Shown piece by piece: positions 43,416 through 52,824 of a stretch of DNA of 64,000 bases. The notes under the pieces are model-generated. The model saw only the letters and a list, made by a program, of their open reading frames with translations. It was not told where the DNA came from and ran no database searches. Source of the DNA: Pyxidicoccus fallax (GTDB lineage Bacteria > Myxococcota > Myxococcia > Myxococcales > Myxococcaceae); NCBI RefSeq assembly GCF_012933655.1, contig NZ_JABBJJ010000013.1, positions 16,166 through 80,165 on the forward strand. The letters are read 5' to 3'. Every line of letters begins with the position of its first letter. The stretch's first letter is position 1. Position numbers and translations under genes: made by a program.

Positions 43416-43943
43416 GGCCGCCGGGCCCTCGGCGCCGTGCAGACGCTGCTGGGCGTGGAGCCGGTGGGCAGGAAGCTGACGGACGCGGAGTTGGCGGTAC
43501 TGCGCAGCGTGTACGGCGACTTCCTCGACACCTCGAAGCTTCGCATCAAGGAAGGCGACGTGGGCCTGCTTACCCTCTCCGGCCGGCCCTTCACCCACGG
43601 CAACACCCTCTACATTCCCCGTAAGCACCTGCCCCTCACTGAGGAGCTGCTCGTCCACGAGGCGGCCCACGCCTGGCAGCACCAGAATGGCGGCACCGAC
43701 TACATGAGCGAGTCCCTCGTTGGGCAGTACCTGGGCGACGGCTACGACTTCGCCAAGGCCCTCACGGAAGGGAAGTCCTGGGCGGAGATGAGTCCGGAGC
43801 AGCAGGCGGAGCTACTCGAGCAGGCCTTCCGCCAGGGCTGCTTCAAGACGCCGCCGAAGCCCTGCCTCGTCCACGGGAAGGACTACTCCGCGCAGCTCGC
43901 CGCTGCCCTGGTGGAAGTCCGCGCGGGCCGAGGGGCGCCGTAG
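43416..43943 (+). pseudogene. 5'-truncated HExxH (DUF4157-like) protein gene
   Basis: Homology-like sequence begins exactly at the right end of the IS66 element (GRRALGAVQTLLGVEPVG) and runs 175 residues to the stop. It includes the putative zinc motif HEAAHAWQHQNGGTDYMSE and upstream LTLSGRPFTHGNTLYIP, typical of DUF4157-like metalloprotease-fold domains found in myxobacterial secreted or contractile-system proteins. The open frame continues upstream into IS66 DNA, but those residues are IS sequence, not gene. No N-terminal part is found left of the element, so the gene was cut by the insertion plus a deletion. Confidence 0.7.
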
Positions 43944-43957
43944 CCGTTTCCTGGGCG

Positions 43958-45661
43958 CTAATCCTTCATGGGCCAGCGCCACGCGTCACGCGCGATCTGA
44001 AAGAGGCGACTAGTGCGCCCCATGATTTCCATTTCCCCCCATACCTGAAGTGCGCCCAACTCCCTCGTAAGGAAAATATCAGACTGCGCAAACAAGGGTC
44101 GCTTCGCACTAAATGGCTTGTTCGAAGCCGTTTGATTCCGGCTTCCAAGAAGAAGGGTTAGGTTTCCAATCTTTCCAACGAGTTGTTCTGCCCGTTCACG
44201 GGATAGCCCACTGCTCGAAAGCACTGCGTGCGTGAGCGTTCTCGGCAGGACATGTTCAACATGTACCTTGTTGGAGCCGCGAATCGCGGTCTCACCTGTC
44301 GACACGAAGTCATTGAGTCGCTCAAGGATTGCGCGCCACGTCGCAGTTACGTTCTCAATATCGACCTCGACGAAGCTTCGCTCAAAACGACCATCATCAG
44401 GAACCAGCGGTCCTACCTCTTCAGCAAACAGCGCCAGCGGATCTCCTTGCCGTTTCCGAAGCTTCGAGCAAAATGAATCGTAGGCCTTCTCAAGCTGATT
44501 CGGATTCTGACTTCCAATCACAGAGTACCTTACAGTCACCACCTCGCACGCCCGCACCAGCTTTGGAAGTTCACCAGGGAAGCGCCGCGCACAAGCCAGC
44601 AACACCGGCCTGCAGGCACGTGCTCGGAACGCAACCAGCCTTTTTAGGCCTTCGCGCGTTTCCTCCGCCCATTCGGAGCCCGCCCGCTCGGGAAATGCAA
44701 TTACGGAGTATAGAGCAGCGGCGTCGCGCAACTCTTCCACAAAGTCGCGAGCCTTCCTGTCCGAAATCTTTGAAATGTGATCGCGCAGTCGGTCGTACAG
44801 CCTGTCTTTCCGAACCCCCTCGTGGAATGCGATCCAGAAGTACCGAAGAAAATGAACGACCTCCTCGGCGCCAACCAAATCCGACACCTGTCCCCAAAGA
44901 TCCCGAACCTCGGACAAATACTGCTCGGATTGGGCGAATAGTTTGTTTTTCACAAGATCGGCGGCATTAAGCGGAAGCCCTCGATCATTGAGTGTTTCAA
45001 ACAGACGAAATGCCGCCGCCTCGCTGTGAGCAAGAATGCGAACAAACTGAATCTTATAGAGCACCTGTCCAGCCATGGCCACCAGAACTTCGGAGCGTGA
45101 ATGGCGGCTCGGCTCTAGGCTTTCGCACGCCTTTTCGACATAGGTGTCAATCGTGCGAAACGCTTTTGCTAGCAACGTTTTCCTGTGGACTCCCTGCTCA
45201 ACCTTGCGCGGATCGACTAGCAGTTGAGCATAAACCACCATGTCCTCATCTTGAAGAACGATCTTTGGGGTTTCCTGGCGACCAAGCTTTCCCGCAGTGA
45301 GGTATTGTTTAATTTTATCAGCAGAAGCGACCTCGCTCAAGGCGCGAAGTTTCTGCTCCAGCACGGCAAGCACCAGCGTGATCGTCGTCAGGCGCTGCTG
45401 GCCATCCAATACTAGGGCGGGGCGAACGCTTTCTGGTTGTTCCTGTACCACAATGGAGCCCAAGAAATAGCTGGACTCATCCTCCTTAGGGGGAAGCCAG
45501 TCGTCCGTCTCGGAGTAGATATCCTCAAGCAATTCGCCTACTTCGTCCTGCGTCCACGCATAGCTGCGCTGGTAAACCGGAATTTCAAATGCCACCGAAC
45601 GAGGAGCAAATAGCTCCTCGACGGTCAAGGTGTCAGAGTCATAGGAGAGTTCGTTGGCCAA
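43958..45661 (-). CDS. DUF262/DUF1524 protein, GmrSD-like defence nuclease
   Basis: The 567-residue protein has an N-terminal DUF262 (ParB/Srx-like NTPase) domain with IPVYQRSYAWTQDEV, the nucleotide motif LVLDGQQRLTTITL (about 85-98) and FETLNDRGLPLNAADLVKNK (about 218). A C-terminal DUF1524 His-Asn nuclease domain (about 460-560) has VEHVLPRTL and IGNLTLLLGSRNQTASNKPF. The fused GmrS-GmrD arrangement is that of type IV enzymes cleaving modified (glucosylated) phage DNA and of SspE-like effectors. It stands alone on the minus strand and its lower GC content differs from the core genome. The specificity is unknown; defence is inferred from the family. Confidence 0.85.
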   Translation of the reverse strand: MANELSYDSDTLTVEELFAPRSVAFEIPVYQRSYAWTQDEVGELLEDIYSETDDWLPPKEDESSYFLGSIVVQEQPESVRPALVLDGQQRLTTITLVLAVLEQKLRALSEVASADKIKQYLTAGKLGRQETPKIVLQDEDMVVYAQLLVDPRKVEQGVHRKTLLAKAFRTIDTYVEKACESLEPSRHSRSEVLVAMAGQVLYKIQFVRILAHSEAAAFRLFETLNDRGLPLNAADLVKNKLFAQSEQYLSEVRDLWGQVSDLVGAEEVVHFLRYFWIAFHEGVRKDRLYDRLRDHISKISDRKARDFVEELRDAAALYSVIAFPERAGSEWAEETREGLKRLVAFRARACRPVLLACARRFPGELPKLVRACEVVTVRYSVIGSQNPNQLEKAYDSFCSKLRKRQGDPLALFAEEVGPLVPDDGRFERSFVEVDIENVTATWRAILERLNDFVSTGETAIRGSNKVHVEHVLPRTLTHAVLSSSGLSRERAEQLVGKIGNLTLLLGSRNQTASNKPFSAKRPLFAQSDIFLTRELGALQVWGEMEIMGRTSRLFQIARDAWRWPMKD

Positions 45662-45747
45662 GACGTTGTCCTTTGATGTTCAATCGACACCACTACAAAA
45701 CATATCAGCTACACAATCAAGATTAGGGAGTGCCGCCCCTCCCTTCC

Positions 45748-46394
45748 TCACTCGGCCCACGCCTCTTCGCGCCGTGCGGCCTCGACGAGTTCGAACACCT
45801 CCGCCACGCCGAGCGTCACTGGATGCGCGAGGAGTCCAGGCACCAAGTCGCTGTGGTGCAGGACGGCCACGTTGCGAGGCGGTTGTCTCACGAGGGGCTT
45901 CCGGTGGGCAAGGACGAGCAGCCCTGCACCCACAGCTTCCGCCGCTGCGTGGCCGCGAGGAGGCAGGCGCGGACGCGCTGGGCCTCCTCCTCCAGTTTCT
46001 CCACGTAGCCCCTGCGGCGCCCGCCCACCAAGACGTCGTCCCCGTCCACCACCACCTCCCCGTGCACCGCCTTCGTGTTGAGGACGAAGACGCCGGGCGG
46101 GCCGATGACGAGGTGGTCCAGGTTGGCACCGCGGCTGCCCACGCGCACGTCATGCTCGACGTGCCACCCGTGAGGCCGGAGCTGCTCCAGCAACGCCCCC
46201 ACGCGCTCCTCGCCGTCCGCGCCGAGACGCCAGGACTGCTCGTCTGTGTTGATGTCGAAGAGGAGGGCGAAGAAAGTCTTGACGGGCGCGGCGTCCGCCA
46301 GTTCCTGCTGCTTCTCCCGTGCGCTCTGCCCTGGCCTGCGCTCGGTGCGCGTCGCGACCGGCTTGGGCTGCGGCTCCCTCTTCCTGAAGGACAT
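45748..46394 (-). pseudogene. NERD (nuclease-related domain) protein, frameshifted
   Basis: The ATG at 46394 has a strong GGAGGGGGA site. The first frame gives a NERD domain: GADGEERVGALLEQL, then ANLDHLVIGPPGVFVLNTKAVHG with the Asp and Lys of the nuclease core, and YVEKLEEEAQRVRACL. Translation in this frame ends early at 45888, but in the next frame the protein continues sensibly as GLLVLAHRKPLVRQPPRNV to a stop at 45748. One missing base near 45915-45929 explains this. It is either a broken gene or a sequencing error. NERD proteins are predicted DNA-processing nucleases, and its neighbour is another nuclease gene. Confidence 0.7.
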
Positions 46395-46711
46395 GGATTC
46401 CCCCTCCTCGTGCCGTCTCGGGCACGGCAAGGTCTGACGGTAGCGCGTGAGCCCTGGCGCCGGGCAGCGGGTCCGACTCACCCCACAGGGACCTAAGCCA
46501 GCCGAAGGAAGTTTTGTCAGGGGCAACCACCGCCGAGGCCGGTAAATCGAGCTTCGGTGCCGCTACCCCCTGAACGGAATTAGTCGGGATGGCTTAGCCA
46601 ATCGCCGGTGCAGTGCGCGCCGAACATGAGAGCACCTCTCCGTGCGGGTGCGCTATCCTCGTTCGTACAGCTCTCGGACTCGGGCGGTTCAATCGCGCCA
46701 CAGGGGAAACC
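46395..46711. other. Divergent intergenic region
   Basis: This 317-bp region lies between the NERD pseudogene and the 46712 gene, which point away from each other, so it should hold both promoters. No convincing promoter, hairpin or gene is visible. Confidence 0.5.
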
Positions 46712-47233
46712 ATGATAACCGAGCCAGTTCAGGCGAACATCGCACGACTGCTGAGTGTTGCGCACACCACTCTGAACCTTCTTAGGGATTACAGCGGCCG
46801 GCCAAAGCGGGAGCGGGATGTGGACCCAATGCTCTACGCGATACTCAATGCGCGCTTCAAGCAACCGGGAGCCCCTGTAACGAGGCAACATCCGATTCAA
46901 ATGCTCGGTTCAAGGCGTTTGGTCGATTTTCGCATCGGTGGCCCCAATCCTATCCTGCTTGAGTTTGCGTTCAGGCCCCGCACAGGGGGAGGCGATCTCT
47001 GCAGCAGCACAAACGAATCGGAGATCCTGAAGTTGTCGCGGTTCCCTCAGACCGAAGCCAAACTCCGTGCTTTGCTGCTCATTGATGCGTCCTCCTCTGG
47101 CCCCTACGAACGCGTGCAGCTTGAAACCAAATACAAGGACATAAGGACCAGCCCCGGAAAGTTCGACAGATGCCCCGTGCGCGTCATCTATGCCCACGAA
47201 AAGGAGAGCTTTCACTTCTGTTGGACCCCTTGA
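46712..47233 (+). CDS. Hypothetical protein, possible restriction-endonuclease-like core
   Basis: From the ATG at 46712 (AGGGGAAACC upstream) the protein has 173 residues. The segment RRLVDFRIGGPNPILLEFAF resembles a beta-hairpin with acidic residues as in PD-(D/E)xK folds, followed by a helix with SEILKLSRFPQTEAKLRALLLID. The Lys of the motif is not obvious, so this is only a structural impression. The gene is less GC-rich than the core genome and lies among nuclease genes. No family is recognised. Confidence 0.5.
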   Translation: MITEPVQANIARLLSVAHTTLNLLRDYSGRPKRERDVDPMLYAILNARFKQPGAPVTRQHPIQMLGSRRLVDFRIGGPNPILLEFAFRPRTGGGDLCSSTNESEILKLSRFPQTEAKLRALLLIDASSSGPYERVQLETKYKDIRTSPGKFDRCPVRVIYAHEKESFHFCWTP

Positions 47234-47456
47234 CCAGGGCTGCCGTGTGCATCAGCCGCTTTCGGCAATCGCAAGCAGCGAATCGCAGCGCACCCCCTAT
47301 CTGTCCGGGGGAGAAGCGCCGGAGCACGAGGTACCCGCTGTGACATAGCAACCAGCAAGGGCTGACCGATTCGCACCGGAATACCCGACGAGTTCCGAAA
47401 GTGCCCTGCGGCGACCGCAACCGACTGGTAACCGAGGTCACCGCCCCTTCTCTCGC

Positions 47457-47690
47457 GTGGAGGTGCCCACGTGCGGAGAGCCCGTCTCCCAGCCCCCGAC
47501 GCCAGAACAGGTGCGCAGGAAGCGCGTCCGCGAGGACTACATGCGCGACCTGCGCCGGCTTCGCGGTGAGCCCGAGGAGCCACCGCCGGCCTCGCGCCAG
47601 CTCGCGCCCGATGAGCGCTGCAGGTGCGGCGGGCCGCTGATGCTGGTGGGCGGACGGAGCGTCTGCGCGCTGGGCACGCACGACGATTGA
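47457..47690 (+). CDS. Small hypothetical protein with zinc-ribbon-like end
   Basis: The 77-residue frame starts at a GTG with no strong ribosome site, so the start is uncertain. The middle is charged (VREDYMRDLRRLRGEPEEP) and the end has CRCGGPLMLVGGRSVC, a possible half zinc ribbon. It is followed by hairpin element copy B. Function unknown. Confidence 0.4.
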   Translation: MEVPTCGEPVSQPPTPEQVRRKRVREDYMRDLRRLRGEPEEPPPASRQLAPDERCRCGGPLMLVGGRSVCALGTHDD

Positions 47691-47748
47691 GCCATTCGTG
47701 GTGGCGGCAGGCTCTCTGGCGCGGCCACTTCCGCCTGTCTCAACCACC

Positions 47749-47794
47749 ACACCCGCCGGGCATGGTGCTCCGGCGGGGCTGTTCTCGCGGCGCG
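47749..47794 (+). repeat. Hairpin element copy B
   Basis: A perfect 8-bp stem, CCCGCCGG (47752-47759) with CCGGCGGG (47770-47777), has a 10-nt loop. The following GTTCTCGCGGCGCG is also shared with copy A. It lies 80 bp before the small gene at 47874. Confidence 0.6.
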
Positions 47795-47873
47795 GTGCAG
47801 CGCCCACCCGGGTAGGGAGAGATGCCCCCTGCCCTTCCTGCCCGGGTCCTTTCCCCGCGCTCTCGGAGGGTCC

Positions 47874-48140
47874 GTGGCATCGCATGACGCGCCCGCTGCC
47901 CCTAACGTCTGCTGGCAGTCCGGGCGCCTCCGCGTGGTCCGCCTGGGGACGCAGCCGCCCAGGCTGGAGGTGTTCGACGGGCCCGACGGCGAGGCGCCCT
48001 CGTGGTACGTGCCCGCGCGCCCTTGGGCCGAGGCGCCCGCAGTGAGCACCCTCGTCCAGGAGCTGGTCTTCGAGCTGGCACGGGGTGCGCCGCCCGTCAC
48101 CGGAAGCCGGCCGAGTCATTCCAGTCCGACACGGGAATGA
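47874..48140 (+). CDS. Small hypothetical protein (88 aa)
   Basis: A GTG start follows GGAGGGTCC. The product reads SGRLRVVRLGTQPPRLEVF and SWYVPARPWAEAPAVSTLV, a small beta-rich fold. It follows hairpin element copy B and its 3' end overlaps the immunity gene by 44 bp tail to tail. No family is recognised. Confidence 0.45.
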   Translation: MASHDAPAAPNVCWQSGRLRVVRLGTQPPRLEVFDGPDGEAPSWYVPARPWAEAPAVSTLVQELVFELARGAPPVTGSRPSHSSPTRE

Positions 48141-48675
48141 AGCGGAGCCCCTCCGGCGGCGGCGTGAGGCTCATCACCCGGTCCACGACGCTGCGGTGGA
48201 AGAGGTGCACCACTGCCTCCTCCAGGCGGAATGCGAGCCGTTCTTCTAGCGGCACGGCGCTGAGCACGTCCTCGTCCAAGACGAGCTTGTCGATGCTCAG
48301 CACCGCCCCATCACCCACCTCGAATGCCAGCGTGGAGCGAGTGCGGTCCACACAGTGCACCCGCCGCCACATGTGCATCAGCCAGTAGTGCAACACCGCA
48401 TCCCCCACCTGGACGTCCGCCGGCACCCACTGCACCCCCTGCAGGCTCAGCGGCTCCATACACTCCTTGAGGCGCGCCGAGACTACCGGTGCAGGCAGGC
48501 TGTGGTGGTCCACCATGCGCGGCTTCGGAGGTGCCGGCTCCCCCAGCCTCAATCGCACCGGCTCCGATCGGTGAACCGGGCGCCCTTTGCGGAAGGCCAA
48601 CGCGGACTCGTCCCACGCGAGGAGAGGATGCTCCTGGGAGCGCTCGCGCATGAGCACGAAGTATTCACTTTGCAT
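48097..48675 (-). CDS. DUF1629/Imm11-family immunity protein
   Basis: The 192-residue protein matches the Imm11 (DUF1629) pattern: SARLKECMEPLSLQGVQWVPA, YWLMHMWRRVHCVDRTRSTL, the strand DKLVLDEDVL, FRLEEAVVHLFHRSVVDRVM and a final GLRFIPV. Such proteins neutralise a cognate toxin and are very common in myxobacteria next to AHH nuclease genes. It starts 5 bp after the toxin gene on the same strand, so the pair is co-expressed and presumably cognate. Confidence 0.75.
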   Translation of the reverse strand: MQSEYFVLMRERSQEHPLLAWDESALAFRKGRPVHRSEPVRLRLGEPAPPKPRMVDHHSLPAPVVSARLKECMEPLSLQGVQWVPADVQVGDAVLHYWLMHMWRRVHCVDRTRSTLAFEVGDGAVLSIDKLVLDEDVLSAVPLEERLAFRLEEAVVHLFHRSVVDRVMSLTPPPEGLRFIPVSDWNDSAGFR

Positions 48676-48680
48676 GGCCT

Positions 48681-49421
48681 CTACTCCCCCACCTGGAGCT
48701 TACGCCTGGGAAGCGGCTCTCGCGTGCGTCCATGGCGGAATCCATGCCTCCTTCCGTGTGGGCAGGGCGTTCGGGGCTTGTCCCGAAGGCTCGACGCACC
48801 GGCGCACCCCACTCCGCCCGGCAGGTAATCCAGGCCGTCCACGGTGAGTGTCCACGTGCCGCGCACCACGTTGGCGAGAATGTTGGCGCTCAGGCAGTCC
48901 AGTTCCTCGGCGAGGGCGCTGGGCTTCGCGCAGTAGAACCCTGCCGCGACGCGCTCTCCCATCCGTTCCAGCAGACTCTTCACCGCATCCGGGTAGGCGA
49001 GGTCCATGTCATAGGCCCATCCGCCCGAATGAGGCCCCACGTGTACCGGAACCTCAAGCTCACATGCCACGGACAGCACCATGGGCAAGATGACGCCATT
49101 CTCCCGGCCGTTGATGTCGTAGCCAAACTCGCGGCAGAAGCGAGCCCAGTCCTCATCGTCCGCCATGGCCTCAGAGCAGATAAGGTGGTGCGCGGCGATG
49201 GACCAGCGCCCGGTGTACCAAGGGTGTGCGTCCGCCTCGGCGCCACCGAGGATGTTGTCCCGCAGGATGCCGGAGCTGCCGATGGAGCTGCCCCACGAAG
49301 GGGCGAACGGATGCCCCGGCTTCCCGCAGTACTCGCACGGAGGCTTCTTCATGGGCCGAGGCCCGTCGCCGGGCTTGGACTGGAGGAACATGACTCGGCG
49401 ACCGCGGATGATGACGGGCAT
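48681..49421 (-). CDS. AHH-domain nuclease toxin
   Basis: The 246-residue protein carries an AHH HNH-type nuclease motif: AAHHLI (residues 76-81), GYDINGRENGVILP (100-113) and HVGPH (127-131), which together supply the conserved His and Asn residues. An N-terminal CEYCGKPGHPFAP part contains a CxxC. No signal peptide, Rhs, PAAR or VgrG module is seen, so the delivery route is unclear; it may be the tip of a longer polymorphic toxin or a stand-alone cargo effector. The next gene is the presumed immunity protein. Placement in an island agrees with the mobile nature of such pairs. Confidence 0.75.
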   Translation of the reverse strand: MPVIIRGRRVMFLQSKPGDGPRPMKKPPCEYCGKPGHPFAPSWGSSIGSSGILRDNILGGAEADAHPWYTGRWSIAAHHLICSEAMADDEDWARFCREFGYDINGRENGVILPMVLSVACELEVPVHVGPHSGGWAYDMDLAYPDAVKSLLERMGERVAAGFYCAKPSALAEELDCLSANILANVVRGTWTLTVDGLDYLPGGVGCAGASSLRDKPRTPCPHGRRHGFRHGRTREPLPRRKLQVGE

Positions 49422-50538
<1,117 letters not shown>

Positions 50539-50578
50539 GCTCCTACCGCGCCTCCGGTGCGCTACCTATAGTCGCGGC

Positions 50579-50701
50579 ATGACCCAGGTCGGAGGCATGG
50601 AGATTGTGGTCGGCGGGCTCTGCTGCCTGTCCGTCGTGGTGGGCCTCATCGTGGCCGGGGTCCGCCTCGGCCGCCGGAAACACCAGGAGCGCGGGCCGTA
50701 G
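50579..50701 (+). CDS. Small single-pass membrane protein (40 aa)
   Basis: This short ORF begins MTQVGGMEIVVGGLCCLSVV and continues with VGLIVAGVRL then a basic RRKHQERG tail: one membrane helix with positive-inside charges. The ribosome site is weak. It may be genuine because the helix is well formed, but support is limited. Confidence 0.4.
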   Translation: MTQVGGMEIVVGGLCCLSVVVGLIVAGVRLGRRKHQERGP

Positions 50702-50714
50702 GCCGGCGCTCGGC

Positions 50715-51023
50715 CTACCCGATGCCGAGCAGCCGCAGCACCGCCGTCGTCGCCGCCGCCGCGACCACCACCCCCACGAAGGGCAGTCGCAGCAGCGCCA
50801 GCGCCGCCCCCACGGCCACGCCAGCCGGACGCGCCCAGCCCACGAAGCCTCCATTCGAGGTCAGCGCCGCCGTGGCCACCAGGGCGGTGAGCAGCGCAAT
50901 CGCCGACAGCGACATCAGTTGCTGGACCCGCGCCGACAGCTTGAGCCTGTCACTCAGCAGGGGACCGGCGAGCCGGAAGGCGAACGTCCCGGCGGCGAGG
51001 ATGAGAATCGGGAGCGCGTTCAT
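50715..51023 (-). CDS. azlD: AzlD-family branched-chain amino-acid transporter subunit
   Basis: From the ATG at 51023 the protein has 102 residues with three to four membrane helices, including ILAAGTFAFRLAGPLLSDRL and the C-terminal VGVVVAAAATTAVLRLL. Its start overlaps the azlC stop by ATGA, as in most azlCD pairs. With AzlC it exports branched-chain amino acids or analogues such as azaleucine. Confidence 0.85.
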   Translation of the reverse strand: MNALPILILAAGTFAFRLAGPLLSDRLKLSARVQQLMSLSAIALLTALVATAALTSNGGFVGWARPAGVAVGAALALLRLPFVGVVVAAAATTAVLRLLGIG

Positions 51024-51736
51024 CGCAGGGCCACCGCCAGGGCCAGGAGCGCGAGGAGCACCGGCACCCCCGCCGGCAACAGCGGCGTGGTCACGAGCGC
51101 GATGAGCGCTCCCACGAGCGCCACCCTTCTCGCGAGCGCTGCCTTCCGCTTCGCCTCCGCCGCCGCTTCCGCCCCACCCTCTCCCGCTGCCTTCTCGTCG
51201 CTCCGAGCCATCAGCGAAGGCAGGAGCAGCGCCAACATGCCCGCCGGGAACGCCGCATCGAGCCCGAGCGCATCCGGGTTCCCGAAGGACTGCCCCGCCA
51301 GCGCACCCACCAGCACTCCGACATTCCAGGCCACGAACAGCGCCCCTCCGCACAGCCAGTACGCCGCGCGCCGCCGGGCCGGGTCCTGCTGCGCCAGCGC
51401 GAACGCCACCGACTCGTCCACCATCAGGTGCGTGCCGAGCAGCCGCATGGGCCAGGAGCGGCCCAGCACGTCGGAGACGACCAGTCCAAAAGGCAGGTGC
51501 CTCGCGTTGAGCAGCAGCCCGGCGAACACCGCCGCCACCGGGCTCCCGCCTCCGGCCACGATGCCCACGAACATGAACTGCGAGCCTCCCGCGAAGACGA
51601 GCAGCGACATCAGCGAGGCAATCCACACGGACAGTCCCGCCGCCACCGCGATGGCTCCAAAGGAGATGCCGATGACGCCCGCCGCCGCGGCGATGGCGGC
51701 GACGTCTCGTATCAGCGCGCGATCAACCTTTCCCAT
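51020..51736 (-). CDS. azlC: AzlC-family branched-chain amino-acid exporter
   Basis: The 238-residue integral membrane protein has about seven to eight helices. It carries the AzlC hallmarks GISFGAIAVAAGLSVWIAS, AGGSQFMFVGIVAGGG, LLLNARHLPFGLVVSDVL and THLMVDESVAFALAQ. It works with the small AzlD subunit encoded by the overlapping next gene. The direction fits an operon of two. Confidence 0.93.
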   Translation of the reverse strand: MGKVDRALIRDVAAIAAAAGVIGISFGAIAVAAGLSVWIASLMSLLVFAGGSQFMFVGIVAGGGSPVAAVFAGLLLNARHLPFGLVVSDVLGRSWPMRLLGTHLMVDESVAFALAQQDPARRRAAYWLCGGALFVAWNVGVLVGALAGQSFGNPDALGLDAAFPAGMLALLLPSLMARSDEKAAGEGGAEAAAEAKRKAALARRVALVGALIALVTTPLLPAGVPVLLALLALAVALR

Positions 51737-51924
51737 GGCGCCCCTTTATTACGCCCTCATCCACGAAGCGCTGCTCTTCTGTCATTCCGTGGCGCTTTCC
51801 CCATGGCCCATCGGCGACTCGTTGGCCAAAACGCGGCATGCCGCCCGCTGCTTCGTGTCCCGCTTCTGTCATCCCGGGACAGCCCTCCCCGCCGTCGCGG
51901 GTCTGGAAATGAACGAGGCATGGT

Positions 51925-52824
51925 ATGGCCGGCGTCATGTTCGACGGATTCTCCTCGCAACGCGTGCGGACACGGAACGCGGACATCCATCTGATCCGCG
52001 GCGGACACGGCCCGACTGTGCTGCTCCTCCACGGCTATCCACAGACCCACGCGTGCTGGCACCGGGTGGCGCCGGTCCTGGCCCGGGAGTTCGCCGTCAT
52101 CGCCCCCGACCTGCGCGGGTACGGAGACAGCCGTGGCCCCGCCGATGACGCCGACCACCGCGCCTACTCGAAGCGCGCCCTCGCCGAGGACATGGTCGAA
52201 GTCATGACCGCCCTGGGCCACCCGCGCTTCCACGTCGTGGGCCATGACCGCGGCGCCCGGGTGGCCTATCGCCTCGCGCTGGACTCGCCCGACGCCGTCC
52301 GCTCCCTGACGACCCTGGACGTCATCCCCACGCTCGAACTCTGGCGTCACGCGGACAAGGCCTTCGGCCTCTCCACGTACCACTGGTTCTTCCTCGCCCA
52401 GCCCGAAGAGATGCCCGAGAGGCTCATCACCGCGAGCGCCTCGTTCTTCCTCGAGCACACGCTCCGGAGCTGGGCGGCGCCGGGCTTCCAGTTCGCCCCC
52501 GAGGCCCTCGCCGAGTACCAGCGCTGCTTCACCCCCGAGGTCATCCGCGCCTCCTGCGCCGACTACCGCGCCGGCGCCACCACGGACGCACAGGATGACG
52601 CCAACGACGAGGCCTCCGGACGGCGCATCCGGTGCCCGATGCTCGCCCTGTGGTCTGGCCTGACGGCCAGCGCCCAGGAGGTCTCCCAGCCGCTCGCCAT
52701 CTGGCGCCGGTGGGCGGACGACGTGCGCGGCAGGCACCTGCACTCCGGCCATTTCCTTCCGGAGGAGGCTCCGGACGAAGTGTTGGCGGAGCTCCTCCCA
52801 TTCCTGCGGTCCATCCAGGGGTGA
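51925..52824 (+). CDS. Alpha/beta hydrolase, haloacetate-dehalogenase-like
   Basis: The 299-residue protein carries the fluoroacetate dehalogenase/epoxide hydrolase pattern: oxyanion LLLHGYPQTHACWHRVAP, APDLRGYGDS, nucleophile Asp in VVGHDRGARVAYRLAL (about 108), cap-domain Trp in YHWFFLAQPEEMPE, and catalytic His in HLHSGHFLPEEAPD. The full catalytic triad is visible. It hydrolyses haloacetate or a related ester or epoxide; many homologues are annotated only as alpha/beta hydrolase. The gene stands alone. Confidence 0.88.
   Translation: MAGVMFDGFSSQRVRTRNADIHLIRGGHGPTVLLLHGYPQTHACWHRVAPVLAREFAVIAPDLRGYGDSRGPADDADHRAYSKRALAEDMVEVMTALGHPRFHVVGHDRGARVAYRLALDSPDAVRSLTTLDVIPTLELWRHADKAFGLSTYHWFFLAQPEEMPERLITASASFFLEHTLRSWAAPGFQFAPEALAEYQRCFTPEVIRASCADYRAGATTDAQDDANDEASGRRIRCPMLALWSGLTASAQEVSQPLAIWRRWADDVRGRHLHSGHFLPEEAPDEVLAELLPFLRSIQG

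Noticed and set aside
46670..46710. A GGTTCAATC stretch resembling a tRNA T-loop
   Set aside because: The flanking bases do not form an acceptor or anticodon arm, so no tRNA can be built.
47761..47816. A 17-codon ORF starting at the ATG inside hairpin copy B
   Set aside because: Copy A has an indel that breaks this frame, so the shared feature is the hairpin and not a peptide.
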